Source: Lucifuga dentata | Taxonomy: Eukaryota > Chordata > Actinopteri > Ophidiiformes > Bythitidae | Length of the DNA: 64,000 nucleotides | Assembly (NCBI GenBank): GCA_014773175.1 | Contig: VXCM01001423.1 | Coordinates: 62,001 to 126,000 of the forward strand | Direction of reading: 5' to 3' | In this document: positions 14,395-27,295 of the stretch, piece by piece | Position numbering within the stretch: the first letter of the stretch is position 1 | How the letters are laid out: every line of letters starts with the position of its first letter | Notes under the pieces: generated by a model | The model's input: only the letters and a program-made list of their open reading frames with translations | Told to the model about the DNA's origin: nothing | Database searches by the model: none | Made by a program: the position numbers and the translations under genes

Positions 14395-14905
14395 CCCCAC
14401 GTACATCTTGAATTAACATGTGATCTGTATCCAGATACGTTATCCGTATTATGAAAAACACATGTTAATACAAGGTGCAAATAAGCACAGACCACATTGT
14501 GGATTGAATGCGGTCCAATCTGCAGATGTGGACCATATGTGGATATGGTCGGGTTTGCATTCTGTCACAACCCTCAAAGAGTAAATGCAATCTCTACAGG
14601 TGAGACATCTTTGTGAGATAAAATCCACCCAATAGATGAAAATATCACCCCACCTTGTCTTCACTCTCGTTAACAAAGTTATTTTGAATCAAGAATTGCA
14701 CCTTGCTGTTAATGAGCACCTGTGCCTGAAATGCAGATTATGGTAGCCCATGCAAAAAAAGTTATTAGTCATTTAAAAAATTTATCAAGATTGTCCACAA
14801 AAAGAAGAAATATGGCTTTATTAGCATAGCAACCCACTAATGCGATCTGATCACAATGTAGGCAGCATCAAGATAATGAGACCTCATATTAGGCCTCTAT
14901 ACTAC
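14395..14905 (-). mobile_element. Unclassified dispersed repeat, copy A
   Basis: On the minus strand this segment matches 52990-53425: shared blocks include CAAAATAACTT, AACGAGAG, GGGTGGATTTTA, CTCACAAA and ATGCAAACC/ATTGTGATCAGAT-type sequence. No ORF. The CACATTGTGGATT and ATGTGGATATGG style recalls hAT-like MITEs of fish, but this is only an impression. Confidence 0.55.
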
Positions 14906-15893
14906 ACCTCATGAAAGGTGTAAAAGTGGCCCATTTCATCTTTTGTGTTTGCAGAAACAAGTGGCAATTCATCAAGCTTCAGAGGAAGAAAGTATGTAAG
15001 AGAGTATGAAAGAGATTTCCTCTTGATTTTGAAGCCAATTTTACTGGAAATTAACATTTTCCCCCTTTTTTTTATCCTGTAAAATGTCAGCCTTAAAACC
15101 CACGTATATTATACATGCAGTTCAATGTTGGTAGGTACAAAAGCTTTCAGTGTGCTAACTTTATCGCAGCTGCCATTCCAGAAGATGTAGAGCCAATCCA
15201 TTCTGTCTCTAATAATCTTTGTGTAATTACCCCCACAGCTCGTTAAATACCGTGCCATACAGTCATGGAACATGAGCTGAGGGGTTTAAGCTAGACAGGC
15301 AGTGATGGTACTGGGTGTATCAATCAGCTTCAACCTGCATGAACTGAAATCTGCTTCATGTGACAGTGAGAGAGAATATTGAATGAGACAAAATAAGGAT
15401 TTGCATTCCGTGTCCTTCAGACATTCAGGGACAGGCACGTGTGGACACGCATTCTCAAACAAATGAAGAAACTGAGAGAAGGCAAAGGACAGAAACAGGA
15501 AGAGGGACGTGCCCTCCTCTGTCGTCCCCCAGTGGATGTCCATCAGGCTAAATGAGAAATGAGAGGTTCAGCAGGGTGTGACTTGGATATGAATCTAATG
15601 ACTGAAGCCTGGCTGACAGACAGGCCAACAATATCCACTTAAACGGACACACATACAAAAATACTTTCCACCATGTAAACCACATAAATGCATAAACATT
15701 TATGCAACACACACTAGTGCACTTAGGCTTTTCCTCACACTTACAGGCCAGGGGAGAAATCCATGAATATTACCATGTGTTAACTTCAATCAAGGTATTG
15801 TTTCATGTCTGAGGGAGTGTTGATCAGAGAAAACAGGCAAGGACAAATATGGGTGAATGCTTCAATAACAGTCTCTCCTCTACATCCAAACAC

Positions 15894-15923
15894 ATACACA
15901 CACACACAGAGAGAGAGAGAGAG
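15894..15923. repeat. Compound (CA)n-(GA)n ending at an N
   Basis: CA then GA, N at 15924. Confidence 0.9.
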
Positions 15924-17404
15924 NGGCTGCTTCTTTTGTTTGATTACACACACTCAGGTGCATACAGAAGAGAAATCCCTTTTGCTAGTATTGAAAACCC
16001 CTGCTCACAGATTAATGACAGCATATCCGGTGGGTGCATGTGAGCAACATAGCGTGACCAGAACTGTCCTGGCCAGTATTCACACCAAACAAGTGTGCAT
16101 ACGCGCGCCTACATGCACACGTACAACACACACAGTCCTGCACACACACCTATAATCCCCTCTGTGCACATGATGGTGGGAGACAGGCAGGCAGAGCTGA
16201 TCTACCTGTACTTTAGCTAATGGAATAGAAGGATCCCTGCGGATGGTGTTCAGCTTGATTTCCCCTGGCACCATAGTCAGCTGGGGGCTGCCACTGCACA
16301 ATTATTCACATCTGTACACACATATTACTGGGTAAGAAGACCATAGCAATGTTTATGTCTGCTCCAGAGAGCATGTCAGTGCCCTGGCACTCTTTGTGCA
16401 GAGTAGTTCGTGCTCACAAAAGCATGGAGTGTTTTCATAAGACACTCCTGTAACATGTAATGTCCTACATTGCAGCCTTGATTTTATTTTATATATTTTT
16501 TTTAACTTTTTAACAGTTTGGATTGTGTGTTTGTGTATGCAACAAATTCTAGCTTTGTGATACTTACAATGTGATATTTTGTCTCCTCATTTACATATAC
16601 ACTATGAGAAGCAGCACAGCATATTAGCACTACATCTTAATATAAAGCAAATTAATACAATAACAAAAATAAGCTACACAAAGACAGATTTTTTTTTTTA
16701 CACTACTGTTGTACTGGACTGCAGTAGGTTGTACAGGATTACCTAATAAAGTGACAACTCAGTGTGCTGTTCATGTGTACAGTACGTGTCAATTTCTATA
16801 TGTACACACGCCATAAAAGTCAGTGCGTGTGTGTGATTGCATGCACATGCATACATGTTTTGACCTCTTCCTGACTCAATTATTTTTCTGCTGGCAGCAA
16901 TTAGGATTAGAACTTTTTCGCTGCTATAGAAGAAAACACCAATTCATTTGTTGGAAATATAACAATAAAAGTGAAATTGGATTTCTTTGGCTGAAGCAAC
17001 AGAAAAATCTAAAAATAATTATCTGCCCCTAGATGACATTTTTCAGTTTAGAAAAGCTTTTTACTTTTTATTTTCCAGGCATTATCATTTCACATCAAGT
17101 ACTGAGAGATTAAAGGGAAGCTTTGGCTGTATTATCAACACTAACATATTCATGGTAGAAGGCTATTCAACAAAGCTAATATACAGTAAATGAGGTGACA
17201 AACATTCACAATATTATTTCAGGAGGGCTAAACATGGATATAACTAAATTTCAACAATACAGTCCACACGGCTGCTGTTAGGCTTTGATAAATGAACAGA
17301 ATGCAACAAAGCCAAGAGTGGTGGTCAGTGGCCAAAGAAATATTCAGAAATTTGCTGAAGTAAAAATAGCAAGACTACAATGTAAAACAGTCAATATTCA
17401 AACA

Positions 17405-17560
17405 AAATTAGAAGTGAAAAATTTGCATTTTACTTAGATAAGTATTGAAGTATTACCAACAAAACATACTTGAGTATCCTGGTGATGAATTGTTCCTTTT
17501 CAGAATATTACTTTTGCTAAATTACTGAAGCATTAATGTGGAAGCAGTATTTAATATTCA
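17405..17560. mobile_element. Weak AAGTA-rich repeat fragment
   Basis: TTTTACTTAGATAAGTATTG, ACATACTTGAGTATCC and similar pieces resemble the 63345-63540 family. Confidence 0.35.
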
Positions 17561-18269
17561 ATGCTGGTCCGGGTAGTTCTAAAATTTATTAGGTTTATAA
17601 GCTCATCATATGTTTTGCATGCAAATCTTTATCTGTAAGCTAAGTAGTAACGGATCACCCTGTGCTTGTTGTATTGGTGGTTTTAAAGAACCAAAATCAA
17701 TGTGCTTAAATACCGAAAAGGCCCAATTAAAACCTGACATAAATCTCCTTTAAATTCCTTACTTCCTAAACGACATAAATGAACATGACTGGAGGCACAC
17801 ATTGCAGTGGAATAGGGAATAAATACCTCTGCCTCCATGCTGAGCGAGTGAATGACTTGTCGCATCTGATTCAAAGTGTTTTGGAAATGATTGGTCTCAA
17901 CTGTATCTGCAACGAATATTACAGACAAGAAGGTGCAAGTTTTTGATTTTCAAAGCATCACTTGAAGATGTCTCACTCTGTGTGCGTGCATGTTTCTGTG
18001 CATTTAGGCACCTATGACAAAACGCAAAGCATCACTGAAGAAACATCATAAACAAGAGCTTCAGGCTTTGATTTTGAAATGTTTGATAAAATATGTAGTC
18101 TCTGTTTTGTGTGCATGTGAGCATCCATACATGCGTGCATAAAGCAATGTCTGAATTCATGGAAAATATTTACTACAAAACACAGATAGGAATAAACAAT
18201 CTATCATCTATCAAACAGCTGACTCTTCTCTCACTCTTCTGTAGATACAGGCAACCATAACTGGTTTCT

Positions 18270-18273
<4 letters not shown>

Positions 18274-18301
<28 letters not shown>
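18274..18301. repeat. (TC)n microsatellite
   Basis: 28 nt of TC. Confidence 0.95.
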
Positions 18302-18305
<4 letters not shown>

Positions 18306-18721
18306 AATAAACTCATTCCAGTTATTGTCTGATTGATTTCTTAGCTCTGTTTTTACATCAATCAATGTGTTAATACACTTAATTTAATATGTTGTCATCA
18401 TCAATATGAGGAAAATGTGGGGGTCTCTGCTTGGCAAGTCTTCAGTGTTGTTTACCATATTCTCTCTAATGACTGGGTATACTACTAAGTGATGCAGCAT
18501 TGATTCACACAGGAGGCTAACATACCAGAGAATGCAGACACATCCTCATTCTAATGCACATGATCACAGTAAATACAGGAATGGTGACCACTGGATTAGT
18601 GATATAAAGGTTAGAGTCTCTAGAGGCCAGTGACATGACATGAAACTACAAATCCCAAATCAGCCATGAAAAGTAAAGCACACAGAACAAAATGACACTC
18701 TCCCCTCTCAGCCACCACTGC

Positions 18722-18810
18722 ACATATATCCTTGAACAAGGCACTAATCCATCTAGCTGTGGAAGTAACTATCATAGCTAGATGGATTAGCCTTGTTCAA
18801 GGGTATATGT
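18722..18810. repeat. Hairpin made of inverted SINE-like sequence
   Basis: Left arm 18722-18758 and right arm 18776-18810 are inverted copies with few mismatches and a 17-nt loop. The arm contains CCTTGAACAAGGCACTAA, which resembles a motif common in fish tRNA-type SINEs (from memory). No A/B box pair or tail identified. Confidence 0.7.
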
Positions 18811-19194
18811 ATTTGAGGCTGTACTGCCAGCATTTTGTTTTTGTTGGGATTTTGTAGACTGTGTGGACCTACATCGAATATGGAAGACAGAACATCGCTG
18901 AGATTGCATGGATACTCAGACAATCCACTTTGGATAAGTAAAAGGTCATTTTAATAAATCTGTAATCAAATGGGTGAAGCAAAATATTAAATTAAGACGA
19001 TGCTCCATAGTCATAATTTCAAAATGCTTAAACAAATGAAAAGGGAAAACAAGAAGCAGAGAGAGGCACGCAATTCTCCTTCTTCCCTGAAGGCAACACA
19101 CACAGAGTTCTCTGTGACATAAAGAGCAAGGGATATTAAAAGTCTCTCTGTAACTTTCTGTTTCTGTTGCTTTTGGATTTCACGGTATTAGAAG

Positions 19195-19395
19195 ACAATT
19201 TGTGACTATATACAGGCTCAATTGATGCTCAATTAGGAGAGCAAGGTGGAGACTTGCTCTTTTTCTCTTGCTCTGAGTCGCTGTCGTCTCCTGTATTGGG
19301 AGTTCTTGGGGGATCATCAGTCAGCCCGTTCCTTTTGGATGCGGTGCAATTACGCCTGTCTTTTTACAGCGCTCAGCCATTCTGCGCACATTAAG
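19195..19395. promoter_or_regulatory. Candidate conserved non-coding element
   Basis: Unique sequence with CTCAATTGATGCTCAATTAG and GGTGCAATTACGCCTGTC and above-average GC for this part of the window. Confidence 0.25.
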
Positions 19396-21190
19396 GTGGG
19401 GAGCTGAACATATATTTTCTGAGCTTTAAATCGACGGCACTAAAAAGAGGAGGAAAAACAACAACAACCNCACACACACAAATGCGCACACCAGCATCAC
19501 TAACCAGACAGCAGTTTATGATAAATGCAAGCGAGGATATTACTCCCATGCTGGCACAATGATAAGTTACTGACAACAATGGGAGGGAAAGAAGGGGCAG
19601 ATATAAATTAAGTCACAAAAGAGGAGCAAATAATTACAAAAATAATGAGAGGAAGAAAGTGAGTAAATTATGGGAAAAAAATCACAAGAGAAAGCAGAGA
19701 ATGAGAAAATTCTGACAGACAGAGAGAGGTGAGAAGAGAAAATGAGGATGTGAAAGGCTGAGTGAGGGAATGGCTGGCTAAATTAGAGCCTAATAACCCT
19801 TAGCTGCTGATTAGGCTGTTTCTGGGCACAGATACTAAATTTCCTCTTAAGCCATCCTCAGTTCTGTAACCCTCTTATCTGAGTTGATTTCAGCTCTGAA
19901 AATTTCCATGACACAGCCTTGATGATAATCTGTGTCTTCAGCTAAGGGGACATAAGGTGCCGTGCTGTAGGTTCAAATAAAAAGTAGCTTAGGGAAGCTG
20001 AAATAAATGGATCTGAATGCAGTTTCCTCAGAGATTTGCACTTAGACTTAAAGGAAGGAAGACAAACTCATAAATCTTCCCTTCAAAGTCACCCACAGAG
20101 GGCTCTGTTAAATCAGTGAAAAGTTATCATGAGGTGATATCAGGTGAAGGACTCAGTAGTTTGACTCTTGACCTCACCTGAGAGGTCAGGCCACAGTTAT
20201 GCGACAGGGCCTATAAGGCTGAACTGGCCAAGAACTATAGGTCAGATATCACACTAGGCCTTTAGTTTGACCTTGGTTGAGAGAACATGCAGGATAAAAG
20301 TCTGAATGAGGCAAATAAAGAGCATGCATCACTTAGAAAAGCAAAGCCACATATTGTAGACTTTTCCCTTGTTTTCCCCCGAGATACCAGGCAGAGCTTC
20401 AATTTGCTTTGAAAAAAAAAGCAAGGCAATGTGGGGTGCTGGTTGGTGTGTGTGTCTGTGTGTCCCACTGCGAGAGATATGGGTGCTCACCAGCTGATCA
20501 GCTCTACAGGATGTTCCATGCTCTGTTAAGAGATAACACCCACATGGATAGGGATCTTCTATGGCTTCTGGCAGGAGGCCACATGCAAATACACACATAA
20601 AAACCCCCACACACACAGACAAGACCATTTCCCACCACTGCAGGTATCTTTCACATGCTTCAGATGGCAAAAATAGTCTGTAAATGTCTGAAACATCAGA
20701 GCTGCATCAGAGCACTCGGTTTATTTGATCAGTTCCCCAATTATAAGTCACATACAAGGGAGGAAACAGAATTTGTTGAGTCTCATTTCTCCGATGTGTC
20801 AGAGGAAAGTACAGTGCGCTAGTGAGAAAGCAGAGGCATCCAAATTTCCAAAAGAAACACAATCACTCCAAACGTGGGAAATATGCAGACATTTTTCTTC
20901 CACGAAAAATCTAATTACTCACCCAAAAAGCCACATTTACCCTCGGCTGGGTTTGTGTAAATGTAACTGGGCAACTGTATGGCTTTGTTTGCTGCATGAG
21001 GTTAAAAGATAAATCATCTGAGTATCCTTTAATATACTGTTCTGAAGCATGAAATATTACAATATGCCAGTTTTCTAACAATCGAACAACATTTGTTTGC
21101 AGCAGATGTTTTTGAGATGGCAAAATGGAGACATTCTCTCCAGTTAAAACTGTATATCATACACTGTAATACACTTTCTTGCTTTTTTTG

Positions 21191-21193
<3 letters not shown>

Positions 21194-21232
<39 letters not shown>
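21194..21232. repeat. (CT)n microsatellite
   Basis: 39 nt of CT. Confidence 0.95.
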
Positions 21233-21235
<3 letters not shown>

Positions 21236-22119
21236 ATTTAATTAGAATGGGCTCATCTCACTCATCTTATACTGAATGATGACCAGGCTTGGACGGGAGG
21301 GCAGATAGCAGATGAGATACCATGTAATTAATGCTGAGCTGTGGACCAGTGAATTGATGACTATGGTATTAAAACTGGACAGAGCTGATGTAATTTTCAT
21401 ATTTCAGCTAAGAGGAAAGAGCCTAAAATGTTCATTGAATGATGGATCGGGTTAAACTATGTGATGTGGCAGTTAGGGGTGTCATTGAGAACATTCATTA
21501 TGGATTCTATAACTCACATCTTCTCTCCTGCATCAGCCACTAACCACTATGGACATGTTTTTTGACTCAATGTATCGCGACCCTCCTTTTCTATTTGTTT
21601 TCCTCAGTGTTACCTAAAACCGTCAACAGTTCCCTGAGATATCATATTTTACTAAAGACACCACTCCATAATTTCATACACTATATAAAGGCCCATAACA
21701 GATTCACCCTTTATCTGTCTCATCCCTCCGTCTTTCAGTTGAGAACGTGGGTTAATACATCCAGCGGTACTGCTACCTCACCTAACACACTCTGCTGATG
21801 CACCATAACACAGATAAGTAACCGGGCACTTGCCATAGATCAGCTCCTACAAAAGGAGTATAAGATGAGCACAAACAGCTATGATAGCGAGCCTTTTGGG
21901 ATCAGACATTGTCTTCCTTTATTCCCATGATATGTTGTGCTGTTTTCTATTAGAGATAGACAGGAGGGTATAAAAAAAAAAAACTGAAGAAATGGAGGAC
22001 ATTGTCTTATCTTGTTTGGTGTAATTAAACATTAAGGCTGAGCAAAGGGACATGTGTTGGACTAGGACCAAAGGGGTGATGGGGGCTGGGATACAAAATG
22101 CTCTTACAGACACGCCCNN

Positions 22120-22151
<32 letters not shown>
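22120..22151. repeat. (AC)n microsatellite after NN
   Basis: 32 nt of AC following NN at 22118-22119, the only two-base N run. Confidence 0.92.
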
Positions 22152-22154
<3 letters not shown>

Positions 22155-23262
22155 TGATTACAGCTGAGATTTTTGCAGTGACAAATGATATCATTAAAAT
22201 TTATTTTGGTCAGGTTTCTGTCATGCTAATACCAATAAAAAAGAGATGATCTTACCAAGCTGTGGCAGAAACAATCATAAAAAAAATACTGTTAGCCCTC
22301 AACCTGCTTGCAGCAAAGTGAACCCATTACCACAGATCCTGTCCTTGTCTGAGGCAAAAAAAGATTTTACATACCCTCTGGTGATTTCACTGCCCAAAGC
22401 AACTTTAGCATACATGATCTGTTCTTTGAAATGCATCCAAATATCCATGCTATGCTTTCTTTCCTACAGAATAATTAGCTGTGTAGCAATGAGTACTGGT
22501 ACATTGATATGACAGTTGTTTATGGAAAATCCCTCGCAGGTACAGTTTCACGCTGTTAGGGACACCTGTTTGGGTGTTCTGTGTTTAAGTCACATTAATC
22601 CTGCTAAAATCACATGCACTTTGGATTAATATCCACTAAATTTAATAATATACTGTAGTTCTTTAAAGGCCAAATATGTAGGTTTATTCAGTGGTTTCCA
22701 ATAGCTTCTCTAGCAAACTAAACATTGAAATAGCAAAGAAAATATTAATTATTTAACAAAATCTTGTAGTTTGTAGTCACACAAAACATGCATACCTTTG
22801 TATCCACAGCCACACAGAAAACTAAACTATAGCAAGTTGTAGAAAGGATTTCTGTCACTACAGAGCAAGAAATTGAGTGCTGGATGGAACAAAGTGCACC
22901 TCGAAGCAGAGCAATCTGCTTTATTGAAAAGGGAATTATGTGTCTTAGCACGTAACTCAAAAACTGCACTGAGGCTGCGCATATGCAAACTCGGCCCAGT
23001 GCGTTTTGATTAACAGCACATCCAGGCATGCCAGCATTCACACAAGCTAACTGCCAAATGTGTGTGTGGCACACACACAAAAAGAAGAGATGAAAGATGT
23101 GTCCACTTGCATTCAAAAAATGTAATTTGATTTTGGAGAAACTCTCTTGATCTTCATCTTTCTCTACTTTGTCCAACTGTCTAATTAACTGTCATTATAA
23201 ATGTGTTCTACATAAGGAACAGAATGTGGTATGTGCTTTAACTCATATGCTGTCCATATGTC

Positions 23263-23289
23263 AAAAAAAAAAAAAAAAAAAAAAAAAAA
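23263..23289. repeat. Poly-A
   Basis: 27 A; no retrotransposon body recognised to its left. Confidence 0.9.
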
Positions 23290-23721
23290 CTTAGCATGAA
23301 TCCACTCCGGCAATGCTGCATCTGAATGTGAGTGTTATTGCAAATCATGTCAATGATTTTGTCTCTTCATCCCAGCCTGCTGCCATTGGACAAATCAGAA
23401 TAACTAGATTACTGCCAAGCCCCATGAAAAATAATACAATTTTTTTTGTTTTTTAGAATGTGTAGAAAGCAGCAGAAAAATCCAAAACTGTGATGCTGAT
23501 TGTACAATATTATCATTAAGTTTTATTGAGGCAGAAAAGCAAGTAGAATTCAAACGAGTGCCAGACTGTCTGTGTTTTGTTTCACACTTGGTTTTTGCAC
23601 TGCCTTACAGCAATGAGCCAGCCCACATATGTAAGATAAATATGTCACTTAACTAGCCATCGCTAATATTGATCTCAGAGGCTTAAGGAGCTGAGTCCTC
23701 TCAGTACTTCTGCATCACATC

Positions 23722-23780
23722 AGCAGTACAGACCCAAGATACTTCACCTCCAGAGGTGGTGGACATGGAAGTCAAGAGAA
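23722..23780 (-). mobile_element. Possible RTE-like coding fragment
   Basis: CAGCAGTACAGACCCAAGAT followed by ACTTCACCTCC resembles the antisense of a region near the 3' end of fish RTE ORFs. Short and weak. Confidence 0.25.
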
Positions 23781-24193
23781 GCAGACGCTCTAAACTGCCT
23801 GTAGGAATAAAGGTGAATTTGAGTGTGTTAGGTGCAATAATAATAATAATTTAAAAAATGTTGAAGTATGGTGGATGTTACTTTATATATACAGTATCTA
23901 GCATTTGATATGATACACATCTACACATATATAAAATATCTAGGATGTATGGTGTATGCATTCCCAAACACACTGTGTCTATTTTTTTCTGATGCCCCAA
24001 AATGTGGTGAGAACAGGCTGTTTGTGCTCTGCTGGAGGTGGAACTGGGATGTGGATCATTACCTGCAGCAGGTGACTCTCCTTTCTGTTCAGGTCTGGAG
24101 AAATTTCATGGTGAGTTCAATTGATTTCATTTCAATCAAACCCAGGGGAGACAGATGGGGGGGGCGGAGACAAGATGCAGACTGAGCAGGATC

Positions 24194-24200
<7 letters not shown>

Positions 24201-24230
<30 letters not shown>
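24201..24230. repeat. (CT)n microsatellite
   Basis: 30 nt of CT plus a short interrupted CT run before it. Confidence 0.93.
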
Positions 24231-24232
<2 letters not shown>

Positions 24233-27164
24233 TCTCCTCATTTGTGTAAATCTGGGAGAGACAACCACTCTTTTTCCATTTTAAAGTGTGCATGTATACC
24301 TGCATACTGCTTATGTGCATGCCTGTATGTAGCATAGCATTGTAACAGGTGACATAAATGAACGTAACCACCGTAATCTTATCGCTCTTTAAAAGGCATG
24401 ACTTTAAATTAGATTCATATTAAATGATTTCATTATTCAAATCCTATCTGGATAAGGACAATGCATATTAAACTGAAATACATCTATTTTCAGATTAATG
24501 CATTTAACCAGAACATAACACCTTATATAAATGGATTTGTTCAAATTTCAGTATTTATGCCACACAAACCCATACTGCATGTTGAAGCTGCTTGCATCCC
24601 CAAACTCAACTAATTTCCCATATACTCCTGAGTGCAGTACTTTATCAAATCAGCTCCTATTCAAGAAATCCATTCAGGCTTTGTCAGTAACTATTAAATT
24701 ACAGCTGCTGACTAAAATATAGTAGCTGTGCCTACTATGTTGCTTTCATTCACTGAACAATATACAGTAGAATCATATGGAAACCCAAAATGTAAGTGTT
24801 CAATGAGGATCTTTGTCCTACATTATGCATGCAGGGAATGTTCTTGTAAGAGCGTAATATTACATTTGTAAAAGACTTTAAAACATATGCAAATAAGAGA
24901 CAGAGGAATAGAAGTGTATTAGATATATATTGTAATTGATGTTGTGATTTGAATACATTTACTGTGTCAGAGAGATGAGGGTCATTTCCATATTCCAGCC
25001 TTTGTGGCAGGGAGACAGCTGCCTTCCACAGAATGGAAATCACCCAATGAAATATTTATCCTCAATGAAGACCAAAATAGAACAGAAAAGACAATGAATT
25101 AATAACATAAATGGAACATAGAGCAGTCACGTTTAGCAAAAAAAAAAAAAAAAAAAATTCCAGAACTATTGTTAATAAGAACTAGAAAACTTTCCCATTT
25201 CCAAACTAGTTAGTTGCTCCTCAAGTTTACCTGCTGAACTTTCTACCTCTGCGGTGAGATCTGCTCACAACAAAGACATTAAAATGCCTTCATCTTAATA
25301 GTGATGTGATCTTGTTTCTCAGCAAAGCCCCTGTTCTCCCCACAGGAGTGGAAAGTCACAGAAGAGATGCAGAAGAATGATTGAGTTCTCGAAACAATTT
25401 CTCTTCTTTGCTTACTTCTCTCTCATTCTTTTCCCCACATACTGCATCTCTGTCACATGCTGTTTTTTTCTCTCTCTCTCCATCTAGTTTTTGGAGAGTT
25501 CGTGAACTCAGTGTATGAATGATTTTTATGGAGCTACAAGCAAGAGTAAAGTGTTGTCATATCAAAGCCACAAGGCATTCTCCATTTGCTCTGTGAATCC
25601 TGTTTGCAGCATTTCCTCAATAGTTGATCCAGTTATTGTAGTCTGGGACAATGCGTCAATCAATCAGTGTACAATATGAGAATACTGAATTATCTGAGGC
25701 AACGTGTATTAAATTACTATGGCACTACACAAAAAACACAACCTGAATATCTGAATGTTCAACTCTGAAACTTACTATAAACTTCTACAGAATAAACACT
25801 TAGGAGTACAGTTTTTCATACCACAAATTCAACAGAGCATATTGTTGGAAGGTGGAGGAAGAATTCTGAATATCTCCTGCACCTACACGATAAATACTTT
25901 TTAAGCATGAAGTAGCGGCCCAACATTCTAACACCCCAGTGTTATCCAGTGTTGTGGCTGATCTGTGTCTGCATCTTTGCAGGGATCAGTCTTAACTGTA
26001 GATCAGCAGACTTGATTTACACCCAGGTGAAGAAGACAGAGGACTCATGAAAATTTGCTAATCATCCTGTTTATATGTTTTGAGGAATTGTAAAAGGAAT
26101 CAAAAAGGACTATTTTTCCAGTGGGAAGTTGTACAACAGTGGGTCATTGCAATGACTGCAGAAAGCCATTGGATTAATTGAAAAGTTACAGGCTGAAAGT
26201 GAGAATTGTGTTTGTATTCCAGTCATATTTTAAGTGATGGTATAGTAACTGGACTATGACTAATTATTTTTTGTCCTCTTCCTGTTTGTGACACTCATGC
26301 ATTTGAAGGGTCAAGGGAGGGATTTGATTTACTTCTGTTGGACTCAGTAATGAAAATGGATAAAACTGTGGAGAGTGTGTCTTCTGTAATAGAATGTGCT
26401 TTTTGAACTGTTGTTTGATGCTCATGTTGATTAAAACTGTTGACTATGCTTAGAGAGATACTTAAATGATGATTTAAAAAAATGGTCTGGGTGACCAATG
26501 TCTTCTTATTGTAGGTTTTCTGGACTGTTGTTTTGTTATGTGTCACTTAAAAAAAAAAAAAAAAAAAAAACCTTTTTATATTTGCAGGTAGCCAACTTAA
26601 TATCCTGGCATAGAACTACATATGAAAACTAGTCAATCCTGGCAAAATCTGGCATATTTACATTTTGATTGTTAATTAATATGCATTGCCCCAGCTTAAA
26701 TAAAGAAATACAAACAAAGTAAAACCGAGGTGTGAGGAGAATTATGTTTGGTGACACTGAAGCAGCACTATCTCTGTTTCTTGATGATGTTATTTTCTGG
26801 CCTGTGACTTGCCAGAAACTGAAGCTTTGATTTTGCCATGTCAGGAGCAAGATAAAGAACAATCTGACATTTACCACTGGGTAGATACAAGAGCTGTAAC
26901 AATATATCACTACATGTCAGACTTTGGTGGTAAAAAAAAAAAGGAGCTTAATCACAAAGAAAAGTTTGTTTTACAGGTCTGTTCCTACCCTCACATGGAG
27001 CTGTGAGCTCTCAGTAGAATGAAATCACTGATACAAGATGCTGAAATGAGGTTTCTATGCCCTGCTATTGAAGTGATTGAGTTGAAAGCAGCCATTTTAG
27101 GTGATTCAAGCACTGTACATAGATGGTTGGAAGTTTACTGGCAAGGAGGCATGATTGACAGGGA

Positions 27165-27295
27165 GGAGATCCGTGGGCAGACCCAGGACACACTAGAGGA
27201 ATCTCCCAGCTGGGACAACAACACCTAAGAAAATTTAGGTTTGTTGTTTGTCTTGCTGTCAGGGTGGCCAGTATAAAATGAGTGGATGGATAATC
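27165..27295 (+). mobile_element. Decayed RTE/Rex3-like 3' end
   Basis: CAGACCCAGGACACACTAGA and CTCCCAGCTGGGACAAC, ending in ATGAGTGGATGGATAA, resemble the 3' end of teleost RTE-type LINEs with a GATG-type tail. Heavily diverged. Confidence 0.5.

Noticed and set aside
22745..23176. 143-residue minus-strand frame
   Set aside because: No motif or splice context; overlaps MITE-like sequence.
23263..23289. Poly-A as a retrotransposon tail
   Set aside because: No SINE, LINE or processed-gene body recognised upstream.
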